A DNA stretch of 33,245 nt from Saccoglossus kowalevskii (Eukaryota > Hemichordata > Enteropneusta > Harrimaniidae), in assembly GCF_000003605.2 (NCBI RefSeq), contig NW_003109097.1, forward strand, positions 184,700 through 217,944. The letters run 5' to 3'. Within the stretch, counting starts at the first letter, position 1. The number at the start of each line of letters is the position of its first letter. Below the pieces are notes generated by a model that saw nothing but the letters and a program-made list of their open reading frames with translations, was not told the origin of the DNA and did not search any database. The translations under genes and the position numbers were made by a program. Below, piece after piece: positions 9,841 to 21,187 of the stretch.

Positions 9841-9895
9841 CAAGCAGAGTGTAAATGCTACAATTCTATTCATATGCAGAGTGTAAATGCTACAT
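9841..9895 (+). repeat. Two units related to the 15.3-kb minisatellite
   Basis: Contains GCAGAGTGTAAATGCTACA twice, the second within TTCTATTCATATGCAGAGTG. This is the same core as the 37-bp array at 15282-15926. Confidence 0.75.
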
Positions 9896-10746
9896 ATATA
9901 TATGTTCTTACAATTGTCTGAAATGCAGTCTACAATTTTATTGCAGAAAAAAATAAAACACCAAAAAATCATTGTTCAACAGAACAGCTTATAGCTTAAA
10001 TAACTGATATCAGAGAAAATCTACAAAACGGGGCAAAAGTGGTATCATATTTGCTCCATTAACAGATGCACTTTCATAAATAACAGGAATGTGTATTGTC
10101 AAAATGAAGTCATATTTTTAACGACCCGGTTCATGCAACAATTGTTTTACATGAGATTGAGCAAATGTTTTGTTTTTTTTGTGCTGTTTGGCTTTGGATT
10201 TTGAAGAACTGACAAATCCCTATCAGCCCCCAACCCCTCAATGAGTAAATGTCATCCAATTCAGGTAAAAATTGACTTACTTCTTCATTCATTATTCACC
10301 AACAAAAGACTAACTAGATTCAGAAATATCATGGATTATATTATTATGACCAGTACATTTAGGAGGGTTATAAATAATTTCTAAAAATACAATTCAATTT
10401 AAATGAATTGGATGAGAATTTTTATATTTTCAGATTGAGTTCATGTCAGACCGAGGTTAATAGAATTGTCTTTTCTGTAATAGTATACTAGTATTGTTTT
10501 TTATGGTTATTTCATTTTCCTAACCAATGTGACTAAAATCTTCCAACATACTGTATCGCTTGGAGAAAAAAATCGATGCACATAGGATTTTTTTGAAATA
10601 TGAATACGAATGGTTTTTAATTTAATAATTGTCATAAATTTGCACATTTATTCACATTTTATATTATTTCTGAAATTGAATTTATCTTTCAATTGTTCTA
10701 AAATTCGCCCCCACCCAAAAAAAAAAAAAAAACTGTAATACACAAA

Positions 10747-10824
10747 TTTATAACAGCTTTACGTCATCAATTTCGGAGTGAGACGGAGGTCAAAGTTGAA
10801 TTACCAGTGTCTAAGTTGACGTCA
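10747..10824 (-). promoter_or_regulatory. Possible promoter of the transporter gene (CRE and TATA-like sites)
   Basis: Read on the minus strand: a perfect CRE, TGACGTCA (10824-10817), a second TGACGTAA (10766-10759), and TATAAA (10752-10747), in promoter-like order. A strong donor GAAGAA|GTAAGTC at 10281/10280 could end a 5' UTR exon that splices to the acceptor at 8958. No transcript evidence; such motifs also occur by chance. Confidence 0.25.
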
Positions 10825-12782
10825 TCTGTTGCCTGGCGTATTCCTGTGTAACCATTTCTAGTGGACAGGTCATCACTTGGACAAATACTGATGTTTTCGT
10901 CCATTGTATTCTACGGAAGCCAGCACTGCAATGAAATTATTTGCAAGGATACTCTGTCACTGGGCAGCCTTGTTTACACTGCAAAAATATATTCCGACCA
11001 AGACGACGATATTATATATCTGAAAATGAAGAAGACGAAAAAAAAACATTTCTTTAAATGCGATACTCGACACCCAGAACGACTGGTCACAGGCAGCGTT
11101 CTCACCGAGCTCACAGTCCGGTTTGTTTGACATCTATTTAAAAAAAAAAACACGTACCGTAATTCTAACCAGCAAAGCACTGGATATTTCATCTTCAGAA
11201 TCTCACGAAGTGTAAACTTATAAACACACTGCAACCAAAGGTTTTTTTATTTCTTCAATGAATTAAACCATAAATAAATCGAGTAAAATGCACACTGGAG
11301 TCGCATAACACACCTCACCGGAAGTTGAATAGCGCCACCAATTTCATTTATTAACTCGTTAACCAAAAAAGAAATGTCACATTATCTTTACGGTATTAAT
11401 AAAGAATTCTATTCTATTCTATTCTATAGTGATTGTTTTGTTTACAAGTTTTAGTGGGGGGGGGGTAGTTGTTGTGTCCAGACGCCGACCTGCAACGTCA
11501 ATGGGACAATGATGTTTATTTTAGTAGCTTCAAATAATTCGCCTTCTAGCGCGTATGTTCAAAAACAGCAGGTTTTTAACAAACGTAAATCAAATCTCTG
11601 CAATTTCTTATGTTCCATCATTTGCATGTAGCTAAGGTGAAAGTTGACTCCCCACCCATGACGCTCAGGTTCTAAGAATCACTTCAGGTTTCAAAAGGGT
11701 CGAGTGACTATGAATATCCAACAACTCGAACAAGACAAGATAACCCCAGTCTTCACATGATCTTATGTTCAAACTGCACATGGTGAGACTAGCGCGGCGG
11801 GTCACTTGATAGTAGATGGTCGAGTCACCAACCCAACGACGGGAACCAGCACATTCTGGTACATATCATGTAATTTCACTATTATTGAATAGTTTTGAGT
11901 GTCTGAGTTGTAAGCAGTACTTAGAACAGGAAACTAAAACCTGTAATCAAAGTATCCCGTGTTTGTAAAAACATTTACCAGTGTGAGTGTGTGGTTCTGG
12001 TATCTCACTCGCCCCGTGGGGTGGGGATGGGGCATCCCAATCGTCAGTACCGTGTGATAAACTACCAAGATGGCTGCCATCGAAACTACAGGGATGGCAG
12101 AACAGCAGCAAAATAGGTTTACTTTATTATGAATTTGCAACACTGTGAAATATTTTTCTCTAAGATTTACTAGGCGTGCATGATTTTTTTTTTCCTGTGC
12201 ATTTTTTTCACCCCAGAGATTTTAATGAATAATCCACTTCTAATTAGATACATAGTATGGACTGGGATTGTTATTTACGTCCCTCAGGTATGGTTGAACC
12301 AGTAGCAAAAAATAAAATAAATTCTTACATATTATTGTCGGAATATTGCTTTTTTTTCTGTGCATTTGTTTCAAAATTTTTTACCCCAAGTTTTAAATCA
12401 ATAATCCACTACAGTCGAAATCTATCAACTTTACACTACTCCTGCACCAAACAAAATTAAAGCTTGACCTGCTAAAATAAAAACTTGAAAAAGCCACGCC
12501 CACACATTATAGCTAACTAAAGTGTTGATTATTCAAAATAAAGTTTATTAAATTGAACTTGTATTTATTTGATGGCAAAGACTACCGGTATTCACACTGC
12601 AGTGGTTTAAATGTGTGTATAACAGAAATATATGTAGATCCAATATTCGTACCGCAGTATTTGGTATAAATAACAGAAATAGAGGAGCTATTAGTACTGC
12701 TAGTACAGTGTAAACAAAAGAAATAGATTCACTTGTACCGGTACACATGCAGCAGTGTAAGTTATGGTTGTATCCGCTCTGT
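10825..12782. other. Intergenic spacer, no gene recognised
   Basis: No recognisable coding sequence. Contains four ATTCT units at 11406-11427 (the motif of the intron 2 satellite), a poly-G run near 11457 and a YY1-like AAGATGGCTGCC at 12065-12076. Open frames near 10861-11234 match no family I know. Confidence 0.4.
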
Positions 12783-12784
12783 TA

Positions 12785-13182
12785 CATTGTAGGGGGGGGC
12801 AAGGGTTATTTTTGTTCATCGTAATTGCAATATTTTTTTGTTCGTACAATGTAGATTGAAAAAATAAATTTCGTAATTCTGTAATCACAGGCTAGACGTA
12901 CAACGTAATCAATCAAATATTTTTTTCGTACACTGTAAGAATGTGTAATTTTTCTCGGTACGTACAAGAATTTACATCCAAATAACAAAAATCGTAAAGA
13001 ATAATCCAGGGAAATTACATTTTTCGAAATTGTAAAACGACTAGATGACACAATTCACTGCAATATGCAATTTTCACAGTAAACTGTAAAAACGTCTTTT
13101 TTTTCCTTGTAAATTGTAAAAAGCCCTTTTTATTTTCCGTAAAACTGTACCAGCTATCCCCCTTGCCCCCCCCCCATTGTAC
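12785..13182. mobile_element. Possible inverted-repeat element with G-rich ends
   Basis: The left edge carries GGGGGGGGCAAGGG after TACATTGTA; the right edge, reversed, carries GTACAATGGGGG and GGCAAGGGGG. The interior is full of GTAC and TGTAAA motifs. The inverted ends suggest a roughly 400-bp non-autonomous element; homopolymer ends make the boundaries uncertain. Confidence 0.45.
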
Positions 13183-13883
13183 TATTTGATACTGATTTTA
13201 CAGTAGATTTTTATTTAGTATTCAATCAACAGTGTAAATGCAAATTTCCTGAATTTGGATAAAGAAAAACAATTTAAACATATCTTACAATCGAAAGATA
13301 AAGATACTAGTACTATTATAGCCCTCTATGTGTACTTGAGTAACAGTAAATGAACAAACAAAAGAATACACTCAGTCACACTTATTTAACTTTTTATTTA
13401 CATAATTTTCGCCTACTTACTTTTTTAGTAATTTTTATTATTAACTTTATTACATTTTAAACACCAAATTAGAAATGTAAAATTTTCTACACGGTTGTAA
13501 TAAAGCTGTTATCTATCTATCTTATCTATCTTATATAGTGGCTAGAAGTGTCCACAATCATAAGTAAAGGAATTCAAAACTCAAAAAATGGTCTTACAGT
13601 ATTTGCTAACTGTTTATCTACTCTCCCCGTATAGCAACATATTTTTAAAACCCATTTGCAACTAGTACTATATAGACTGGAAAGATCAATAACTTGGATC
13701 AAATAGTTCATTGACCTAATCGAAATTCTGAATTACATTACATTTCATAAGAGCCATGTCCCTTCCATCAACACAAACTATTCAAACCAATCAGAATAAA
13801 GATGATGTAAGATCTGCTTTTTAAATTAAATTCAATTTATCGATAAAATAAAAATTACTGGTAACACTCATTTTATTTTACAG

Positions 13884-13932
13884 GTATTGGCACAATATTT
13901 AAGCACATAGATAACAAACAACTGCATCTGCA
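13884..13932 (+). other. 5' UTR segment and splice acceptor of ENPP copy 1
   Basis: TTTTATTTTACAG|GTATTGGCAC precedes the ATG by 49 nt. The same arrangement (TTTTACAG|ATATTGGCAT) precedes copy 2, so both copies kept an intron in the 5' UTR. The upstream exon was not found. Confidence 0.6.
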
Positions 13933-15239
13933 ATGGCTGGGTCAATTAAATATCACGTTCTTAAATCAGAAGTGGATTTCACATATCCTGATGATGAACC
14001 AGACCTCGAAGATGAAGCCCAATTGCACTCAAAAGTCATTCATAGAACACCAATGAAAAAGATCATGATCACGGTTTTGTCTATTATGTTAATGATGTTA
14101 TTTTTAGTAAGCTTGGGAGTTTTATCTTTAACATTCTGTAAGTGTAAGCATGAGAAACCAAAAATTATTGTTGTCTTCGTTGATGGTTTGCGTTGGGATT
14201 TGTACAATGTGTCTATGCCAGCACTGAAATCAGTTGCAGAGAATGGTGTCAGAGCTGAATCAATGGTGCCAACGTTTCCGAGTTTATCTTCTCCAAATAT
14301 GTACAGTATTGCAACTGGACTGTTCAGTGAAAGCCATGGAGTCGTTACCAATCTTGTCTTTGATGTGAAATATAAAAATCAGTTACATTCTTTTGAAGAG
14401 GGGCTGACTGTTGACTACTGGTGGGACCAGCCTGGTGTGGAGCCCCTCTGGATTACTGCTCGTAGAGCTGGTTTCAAAACAGGCACAATTATGTATCCCG
14501 GAGGAAGTGTGTCCATAAAAGAAATGCGTCCAAATAAAAATATGTTTTATTCGTTTAATGCCACTATGAAAAATGGTGTGGATATAGCGATTGAATGGTT
14601 AATCGATGACCTTGATTTGGTATTCCTTTATAATACTTCGCTTGATGACACCTTGCATCAATATGGTGTGAATTCACCGCAAGCAGATGCTGTTGTCAAA
14701 GAAATGGATGACGGGTTAGGATATTTATTGCAGAAATTAGAAAACCATACATTAGCAAATTCAGTTAACGTTATTGTTGTTAGTGATCATGGATATCATA
14801 ACATCACTGAAGTTGTCCCAATGTTTATCTTGAGGTTTATGGACCTATGACGCTACTTCAGCCAAAGGAAGAAAAAATGGATAATGTCTATGAGACATTA
14901 AAGAAAATAGAGCATTTTCATGTCTACAAAAAGGAGGAGATTCTGAAAGACTTGCACTATCGCAATAACGAGCGAATTCCATCAATGCTCGTACTTGATG
15001 ACCTGGGAACAAGCTTGAATGTAGACTGGAATTCATCTTCACCTGTACGTTCCATGCATGGATGGAACTCGTCACACATGGAGAATCATTTAGTGTTCTA
15101 TGCCAAAGGACCTGCATTTAAAGAAGGATTCCTGTCTAAATCATTTACAAATGTTGATGTCTATCCATTGATGTGTGAAATCCTTGGTGTTGTACCACAG
15201 CCGAATAACGGTACTCTGGACATTGTACAAATAAAATGA
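13933..15239 (+). pseudogene. ENPP6-like: ENPP6-like ectophosphodiesterase copy 1, frameshifted
   Basis: Paralogue of the intact gene at 27797. The first frame gives 305 residues: cytoplasmic tail (1-43), TM (about 44-68) and most of the phosphodiesterase domain with Asp84, Ser119, Asp238, His242, Asp285 and His286. A 34-bp deletion at about 14826, relative to 28697-28730, shifts the frame and stops it at 14850. The remaining 130 codons continue open in the next frame to 15239, with the last metal ligand in MHGWNSS, so the break looks recent. The deletion junction has TTT on both sides. A 3-bp in-frame loss (one Asp of LIDDDLDL) and a 14-bp loss before the stop also separate it from copy 2; the latter created AATAAA at 15230-15235. 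The truncated product lacks the C-terminal His ligand and should be inactive. An assembly error at the deletion is the main alternative. Confidence 0.85.
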
Positions 15240-15281
15240 CTATACTACCTATATTTGCTTCAATAGGATACAAGTATCAAC

Positions 15282-15926
15282 ACTACAGCTGTATATATAT
15301 TCAGAGTGTAAACACTAGTTGTATTCATATCCAGAGTGTAAATGCTAGTATTCGTATGCAGAATTTAAATGCTAGTATTCGTATGCAAAGTGTAAACGCT
15401 ATAGCTGTATTCATAAGCAGAGTAAACGCTACAGTAGAACTCGTATGCAGAGTGTAAACACTATTTGTATTCATATGCGGAGTCTAAACGCTACAGTTCA
15501 CTTCTATTCATATGCAGAGTGTAAACGCTACAGTTCACTTCTATTCATATGCAGAGTGTAAACGCTACAGTTCACTTCTATTCATATGCAGAGTGTAAAC
15601 GCCACAGTTCACTTCTATTCATATGCAGAATGTAAACGCTACAGTTCACTTCTATTCATATGCAGAGTGTAAACGCTACAGTTCACTTCTATTCATATGC
15701 AGAGTGTAAACGCTACAGTTCACTTCTATTCATATGCAGAGTGTAAACACTACAGTTCACTTCTATTCATATGCAGAGTGTAAACGCTACAGTTCACTTC
15801 TATTCATATGCAGAGTGTAAACGCTACAGTTCACTTCTATTCATATGCAGAGTGTAAACGTTACAGTTCACTTCTATTCATATGCAGAGTGTAAACGTTA
15901 CAGTTCTATTCATATGCAGAGTGTAA
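15282..15926 (+). repeat. 37-bp minisatellite downstream of ENPP copy 1
   Basis: Twelve units of 37 bp from 15489, each containing CTACAGTTCACTTCTATTCA and TATGCAGAGTGTAAACG; the last is shortened. Before it (15282-15488) are degenerate units of 25-35 bp that lack the TTCACTT part, suggesting expansion from a shorter ancestral unit. There are no spacers, so it is not a CRISPR array. Confidence 0.95.
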
Positions 15927-16197
15927 TGATTTTTATGTCTCAGTTTAAAATACTAAGAATAATACAATAATGCGTGGAATGAGTGTTTCCATAGCGATAT
16001 CAAAATTGACGGAAATTGCCTATGTGCACAAACAGAAATAGGACCAAAACATTGCATTATGGGACTGATAGTAGCCAGTTCCTATAAGTAGTAACAACGA
16101 GCAGGTCAATAACTGCTGGCAGTGGAACAGGTTGTTAAACAAAATAAGCAATACTGGCTAAGAATAAACCCTGCATCATGACTGTAAATACTGTTGA
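15927..16197. other. Non-repetitive gap between repeats
   Basis: Nothing recognised on either strand. Confidence 0.4.
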
Positions 16198-16600
16198 AAT
16201 CTGTACATATTAATCACCTAATTTGCATAATTAACCAATTTTAAGCTTTCACACTGATATCTAAAGTACTAATTGTTCCATTTCAATGTAACTTTGTACA
16301 AAGATGCTCTAGAACAATGTACAAATTTGATTAGTTTAGGGTTAAAATCTGGCTATATTAATTCCCTAATTAGCATAATAATTCATAATTTGTTTGTTCT
16401 GATCACATTTCAATGAAACTTAGTACATCAATGGTCTGTTACATTGCGCAGACCTTATTAGTTTTACACTCAAATCTGTTCACTTTAATTTTCTGATTTG
16501 CATAATTAGTTTTCAGCTTTTCCATCAATATCTCAAGTACAAGTAATTTTTACTGTGTCTCTAATACTCTCATCACACAGGAGTTCTTTCTAAGCTTTCT
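16198..16600 (+). repeat. Three diverged tandem units of a dispersed repeat
   Basis: Units of roughly 130-145 bp, each with CTAATTTGCATAATTA-like, CATTTCAATGAAACTT-like and GATTAGTTT-like blocks in the same order. Relatives lie at 21063-21187 and 30080-30440. Confidence 0.65.
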
Positions 16601-16651
16601 TTGATTTTTTAATTTGTTTTCAATATTTCTGGAAAGGTACCTAAATTTTGC

Positions 16652-16766
16652 CAATAGTTAATTTTCAGTTTTTAGTCAAAAAATTTGGTTATTTTTTAGC
16701 CAAACTTCGGAAGGAAATATAATACATACATGACTGTTTTGTGAATTTGTGATGAAAAAGGGGAAC
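16652..16766 (-). repeat. Dispersed repeat, copy 2 (inverted relative to 4284-4379)
   Basis: The reverse complement runs GTTCCCC, TTCATCACAAATTCACAAAA and ends ACTGAAAATTAACTATTGG, matching the block order of 4284-4379. Confidence 0.5.
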
Positions 16767-16799
16767 TGTTAATTTTTTAGGTTGAACTGCCATGTTTTT

Positions 16800-16993
16800 A
16801 ATCCTCGAGTAGACTTGCATACAGTCTCTTGTTAATTGTGTAAATGGCAAAAACAGTTTACCGCAAAATAAACGATAGTTTTGCGGTAACCTGGTTTTCG
16901 CGATTTATACAGTCCCACATTTTATTTTATTGAAAAAAAAAAACATCAAAAAATAAACAAGAGACTGTATGCAAGTCAAACACTTGAGGTATT
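16800..16993. mobile_element. MITE-like element with GACTTGCATACAGTCTCTTG ends
   Basis: Terminal inverted repeats of about 34 bp flank 194 bp. Inside is a second perfect hairpin, TTACCGCAAAA paired with TTTTGCGGTAA (16859-16891). No coding potential. Confidence 0.7.
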
Positions 16994-17740
16994 ATGACAC
17001 CTTGAGTATTGGACGTGGAATGAGAATACGTTTCGTTTTGACAATGGCCTGTTATGGGTTTCCAGTTTTGGGGAAAAATCATGCAGTTTTTAAGTCAAAG
17101 TCGGCTAAATATTAACAGATCACTTATTCACAATATTCGATCGGATATTCACTCAGTATTCGGGAATTCCCAGAGAACTGTGTCAGTAACACAGCCCATT
17201 GTGATTGGGTAATAACAGACTTGACCTATGCGGTCAAAGGGCCTTGTTGCAGTTCAAACCATCAGTGATGCAACGTTTGCGCACGGTTAGTGCGTTAGTT
17301 AGTAAGAGATTAGTAACTTTGGTTTGCGGGGAAGTTGTTTGGCATCCGGAATTTGCGTACGAAAGAAAACACTCAACAACGAAGATAGAGATGAAGACCT
17401 GAAGTTTGACCGTTTTCTCTCAGGCTCCAATAATTATTACATCATAAATTCAGATGGTAAGTAACTCATTTTAGCACACAATGCATAGCGATCCAGAGTT
17501 GTTGGGGAACCAGAATTGTTACAGTGGGAGTGTGTACAAATCCTCTGCAGTCTGAGGAGTCGCTGCGTTGGTTATGCTTTTTAGCTGGTTTAAATATCCA
17601 TTTATATACGGGTATCTCTAGAGGCACTTTGCGAGTTTTCCTACGAGTCGCCGAAAGTCGAATGAAGGCATTCTGCGAGTCGTGTAGAGCCATTTGACGA
17701 GTTTTCCTGTATGTTAGTGCATGGAACTATAAACCCATCT
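16994..17740. other. Low-repeat stretch with a possible 5' exon donor
   Basis: No protein family recognised. A consensus donor, CAGATG|GTAAGTAAC, lies at 17456/17457 on the plus strand after a comparatively CpG-containing stretch. It could end a 5' UTR exon of the ENPP gene 10 kb downstream, but nothing else supports this. Confidence 0.2.
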
Positions 17741-17883
17741 GATAGAGGGACTGTGGTCTAGACCATGGACGATGTGTCACAGGATGGCCGCATGAATTTG
17801 CATAAAAACAAACCGCTCTATTCACACCCACCAAGCTGTTGTTTATTTTTAGGTTTAATTATCTTTCTCACAGTCCCTATATC
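17741..17883. mobile_element. Possible short inverted-repeat element
   Basis: GATAGAGGGACTGTG at the left and its near reverse complement CACAGTCCCTATATC at the right, 143 bp overall. The ends are short, so this is tentative. Confidence 0.35.
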
Positions 17884-18558
17884 CCCGGTCTGGGAAACGC
17901 TTCGCAGTCTATCGTCCCAGGGCTGGATGTAGGTAAATAACCCGTTCACACCTTGGACAATTAGTCACGAAGCTGAGCGTACACATGTATTAGTTGTCCG
18001 AGCTTAAACTTTACCCATAATCCTTTGCTTGAGAATCAAGATGGCTGCCGACTACATAATAATGATATAAAGTTGAATATCTAGAGAATGAAAAGTGATA
18101 TAAAAAAAATTGTGGACCTTTTTCTTCAGGGGTCATTATGTTGCTTAGATCGATGTTTCCTTTAAGGTATAGATGCAGGTTTGTAGGCACTCAGAGTGAA
18201 TTTTTGTTTTGCTTTTTCCTACCCAGGCACTCTTGGCTAGATAGTATTGAAATTTCGGAGTATTGTCAATGCTGGAACTTTTAAAATATAGGGAACCGAG
18301 GCACACAGCACGTGTATGTGATTAAAAGTCCCAAAGGTTGTTTACATTGCTCTTTGATTGACAAGTAACTGTTGATGTTTGAAAAAAAACATCGATCTTT
18401 CTAAAAGACATGACAAATAGAAGGGGCCAATTACCGGTCAAGTTTGTTAGAAGTGTTCCAAGTTGCAATCCCTGACAGAGTACCTCAAATTTAATAATGT
18501 CAATATGCAACTATAGAAATACTTCATATGAAAATTTGTGCTTACATCTCTTTCTAGG
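17884..18558. other. Intergenic, nothing firm
   Basis: A YY1-like AAGATGGCTGCC lies at 18039-18050. A weak inverted pair around GGACAATTAGT and ACTAATACATG-type sequence lies at about 17932-18022. No coding sequence recognised. Confidence 0.35.
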
Positions 18559-19923
18559 GGATTTGGATTATAACAACCCTTACCAAAATTCATTAGACAA
18601 AATGTATACTTTTTGTGCGCAAAAAGTATACAAATTCTGAATAAATTTGTACATTTTAAGTATAATTTTTGTATACAAGAAGTACCCTATATTTGGAACA
18701 GATTTGTATACAAAAAGTATGCAAATACTATGCAAATTGTGTACAAAAAATGTACTTTTGTATACAAGAAGTATCCCATATTTGGAACACTTTGTATACA
18801 AAAATTGTACAAAGCTCAATCATAAATAGGGCATTTATTTTACAAAATGAAATTCAACTTCATTGTGCATTTCATTTGCGCAAGTGTATGGTCTTATTTC
18901 ACAACAGCATGTATTTATATTTACCTATACTTACATTTAGAATTCAATTTATCAATTGTTTATGCTTACCTGACTGACTATATAGTACATTCATTTACAA
19001 CCTATGTTGTATCTGTTTGACATATATGTGAGCCAAGGATGTACAACAAACTGATTGTGGTGAGAGTAATACTGATTTATTTCATTGTATTTTCCTCAAC
19101 TGAAAATGCCAAAACTAGATATATAATGGAAAATTAAATTTTAATTTAGTTAAATTGATCAAAAAAAAGTTCATAAAAATTGGCAATAAGTCACGTTAGG
19201 ATCAAAAACAGGATAATTTTTAATATATGCAAATTAGGCAAACTCTAAACAACTCTCCTGGGAAATGTGTTATACACTCTTCTTAAAATGACTGAATTCT
19301 TTCAGTAAACTGTAGTAAAAATATAATTTTACTGATATCCAAAAATATAGTTTAGTATTCCTGTAATTAATCTATTAAAAATGTTTTTATACTCTCTTAT
19401 GAATTTAATTGAGTATTAAATTCCCTATTTTTGTACAGTTTATGTATACATATATTGTATTATTGGGCGTAGTTAAGTTTATTCAGATTCTAAGTCCAAT
19501 TTTTGTACATTCTATGTATACATAAATAATACTAATATTTGTCAAAATGCCAAGTCAATAATTTGTACAATTAATGTATACATAAATTATACTTCATTCT
19601 GACATGATTCTAACATAAATTTTTGTGGTTATACTCTTTATTTCCTAGTCATGATATTGTACATTTTATGTATATGTAAATTATACAATATTTAGGCATT
19701 GAATCCTATGCAAAAAATCTTACATTTCTAGTATACAACAAATATACATTAATGAATTTGTATAAAGTGTGTATACAAATAATGTACTGCTGTTTTCTTG
19801 TATGTATGAGATTTGTATACAAATAATGTACACAATTTCAAAAAAGTATACTTTTTGTACAGAATATGTAAACAATTAATATACTATTGGGGCAGACAAT
19901 TTGGTAAGGGAGATCTAAATCCA
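18559..19923. mobile_element. 1.36-kb non-autonomous element with GTATAC subterminal arrays
   Basis: Short terminal inverted repeat CCCTTACCAAA(A)TT at 18577-18590 and, reversed, 19898-19910, with weaker matching GGATTT-GAT outside it. The two flanks (18600-18800 and 19430-19860) hold at least 13 copies of the palindrome GTATAC, mostly as TTTGTATACAAA. A unit with CATATTTGGAACA is duplicated at about 90-bp spacing. The middle is plain AT-rich DNA. No transposase. Confidence 0.6.
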
Positions 19924-20105
19924 ACGTTAAGCCTATAAACGTTCCATTGTTTTTAGTGCCAAACCCCTTTGTTAAGTACAACAACAAATATTTCCTTGGT
20001 GTTTGTGAGCTCTTGTGTGATTGGTCAATGCAAGGACAGCTCTTCCACTTCTGTGTTTTACTCCCTATCAATTTGGGCCCTGTTTAACCATAGACAGTAT
20101 AGTAG

Positions 20106-20316
20106 TACTGTGGAATACTTTATTTTCGCTGGAATTAATTTTGCTGAAAAGGCTTTTTTGGCGTTTTGTGTGGAATTTATTTTCACTGATTTTTGATGAG
20201 TTTAATGTAAAATATAGGAAAAAAACTATATTTGCTGGATTTTATATTCACGGAATCATCCCTTCAGCGAAAATAGCGAAAATAAATTCCAAGCGTAAAT
20301 AAAGTATTCTACAGTA
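20106..20316 (+). mobile_element. TACTGTA MITE family, copy C
   Basis: Ends TACTGTGGAATACTTTATTT and AAATAAAGTATTCTACAGTA. Internal TTTTTGATGAGTTTAATGTA is in the opposite orientation to copies A, B and E. 211 bp, the longest copy. Confidence 0.8.
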
Positions 20317-20389
20317 TATTAACACAAAAGTCAATCGCCGTATGCCCAACGCAAGCTGGGCTGGAATAATATAATGAGCAAGTAAACGA

Positions 20390-20397
20390 TGACGTCA
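20390..20397. promoter_or_regulatory. Perfect CRE palindrome
   Basis: TGACGTCA, the CREB/ATF consensus. No gene start is evident nearby, so function is unproven. Confidence 0.2.
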
Positions 20398-20630
20398 TAT
20401 TTACTTCAATGCGATGTCACTACTTTCGTATCGAACTACAAGTATCTTTCCCCAAACGAGGCGTTTTCTTTCCGCAATACGCATCTTTCGAACACACAAT
20501 AGTTATCAGATGTTCTCAAGAACGTGGTTCACTAGTAAATATGACTTTTAATATATATGTTCCTGATTAATTGAATAAAATAAAAATTAGTTTCAGACGG
20601 CAGTAATGTTTCCGTACATGCTATATTCAG

Positions 20631-20936
20631 TTTGTACCCCGTTTTCGACAAAATATTTGAATATTTTTGTTTTCATGATGCATGAATCTTCTTATTATGT
20701 TATTGTTCACCGACTATGCTCATTTTTTATTGTTCTCTGCCACGCATTTTTTTTTCAAACAGACTTTGAATCCGTATGTTTTTCCCCGTCTGTCACCATC
20801 TTGACTATAGATCACACTCTTTCAACCGGAATTCATGACTAAGATTGTACCCGGTTTTCGACAAAATACACGAATATTATTGTTTTCATGATGCATGAAT
20901 TTTCAAATTTTGTTATTTTTACCGACTACGCTTGTT
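20631..20936 (+). repeat. 90-bp direct repeat pair
   Basis: Two copies, at 20631-20722 and 20844-20936. Both contain GTTTTCGACAAAATA, TGTTTTCATGATGCATGAAT and ACCGACTA(T/C)GCT, about 213 bp apart start to start. Origin unknown. Confidence 0.7.
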
Positions 20937-20985
20937 GACTCCCATGTGCGAAGCACAAAATGGGAGTCTTTGCAGTTAGTGTGTC

Positions 20986-21043
<58 letters not shown>

Positions 21044-21187
21044 CGTGTGTGTGTATGTGTGTCCGACTGCTATCTCAAGAACCATACATCGGTTTTTGAT
21101 GAAACTTGGTGCATAGATGCTCTGGACCAATGCGCAGATTTGATTAGGTTTTGGTAAAAATCCATGCTCGTTAATTACCTAATTTGC
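20937..21187 (+). repeat. Dispersed repeat with hairpin head and GT tract
   Basis: Begins with GACTCCCAT...ATGGGAGTC (20937-20968), then a (GT)n tract at about 20988-21061, then CTCAAGAACCATACATCGGT and TGATGAAACTTGGTGCATAG. The tail CTAATTTGC runs into the N gap. Long VCVCV open frames in both strands are satellite artefacts. Confidence 0.75.

Noticed and set aside
15282-15926. CRISPR-like regular repeat array
   Set aside because: The units are contiguous with no unique spacers, and the DNA is animal; it is a minisatellite.
20895-21157. Open frames of VCVCV and HTHTH on both strands
   Set aside because: Products of the (GT)n tract, with no start context or family.
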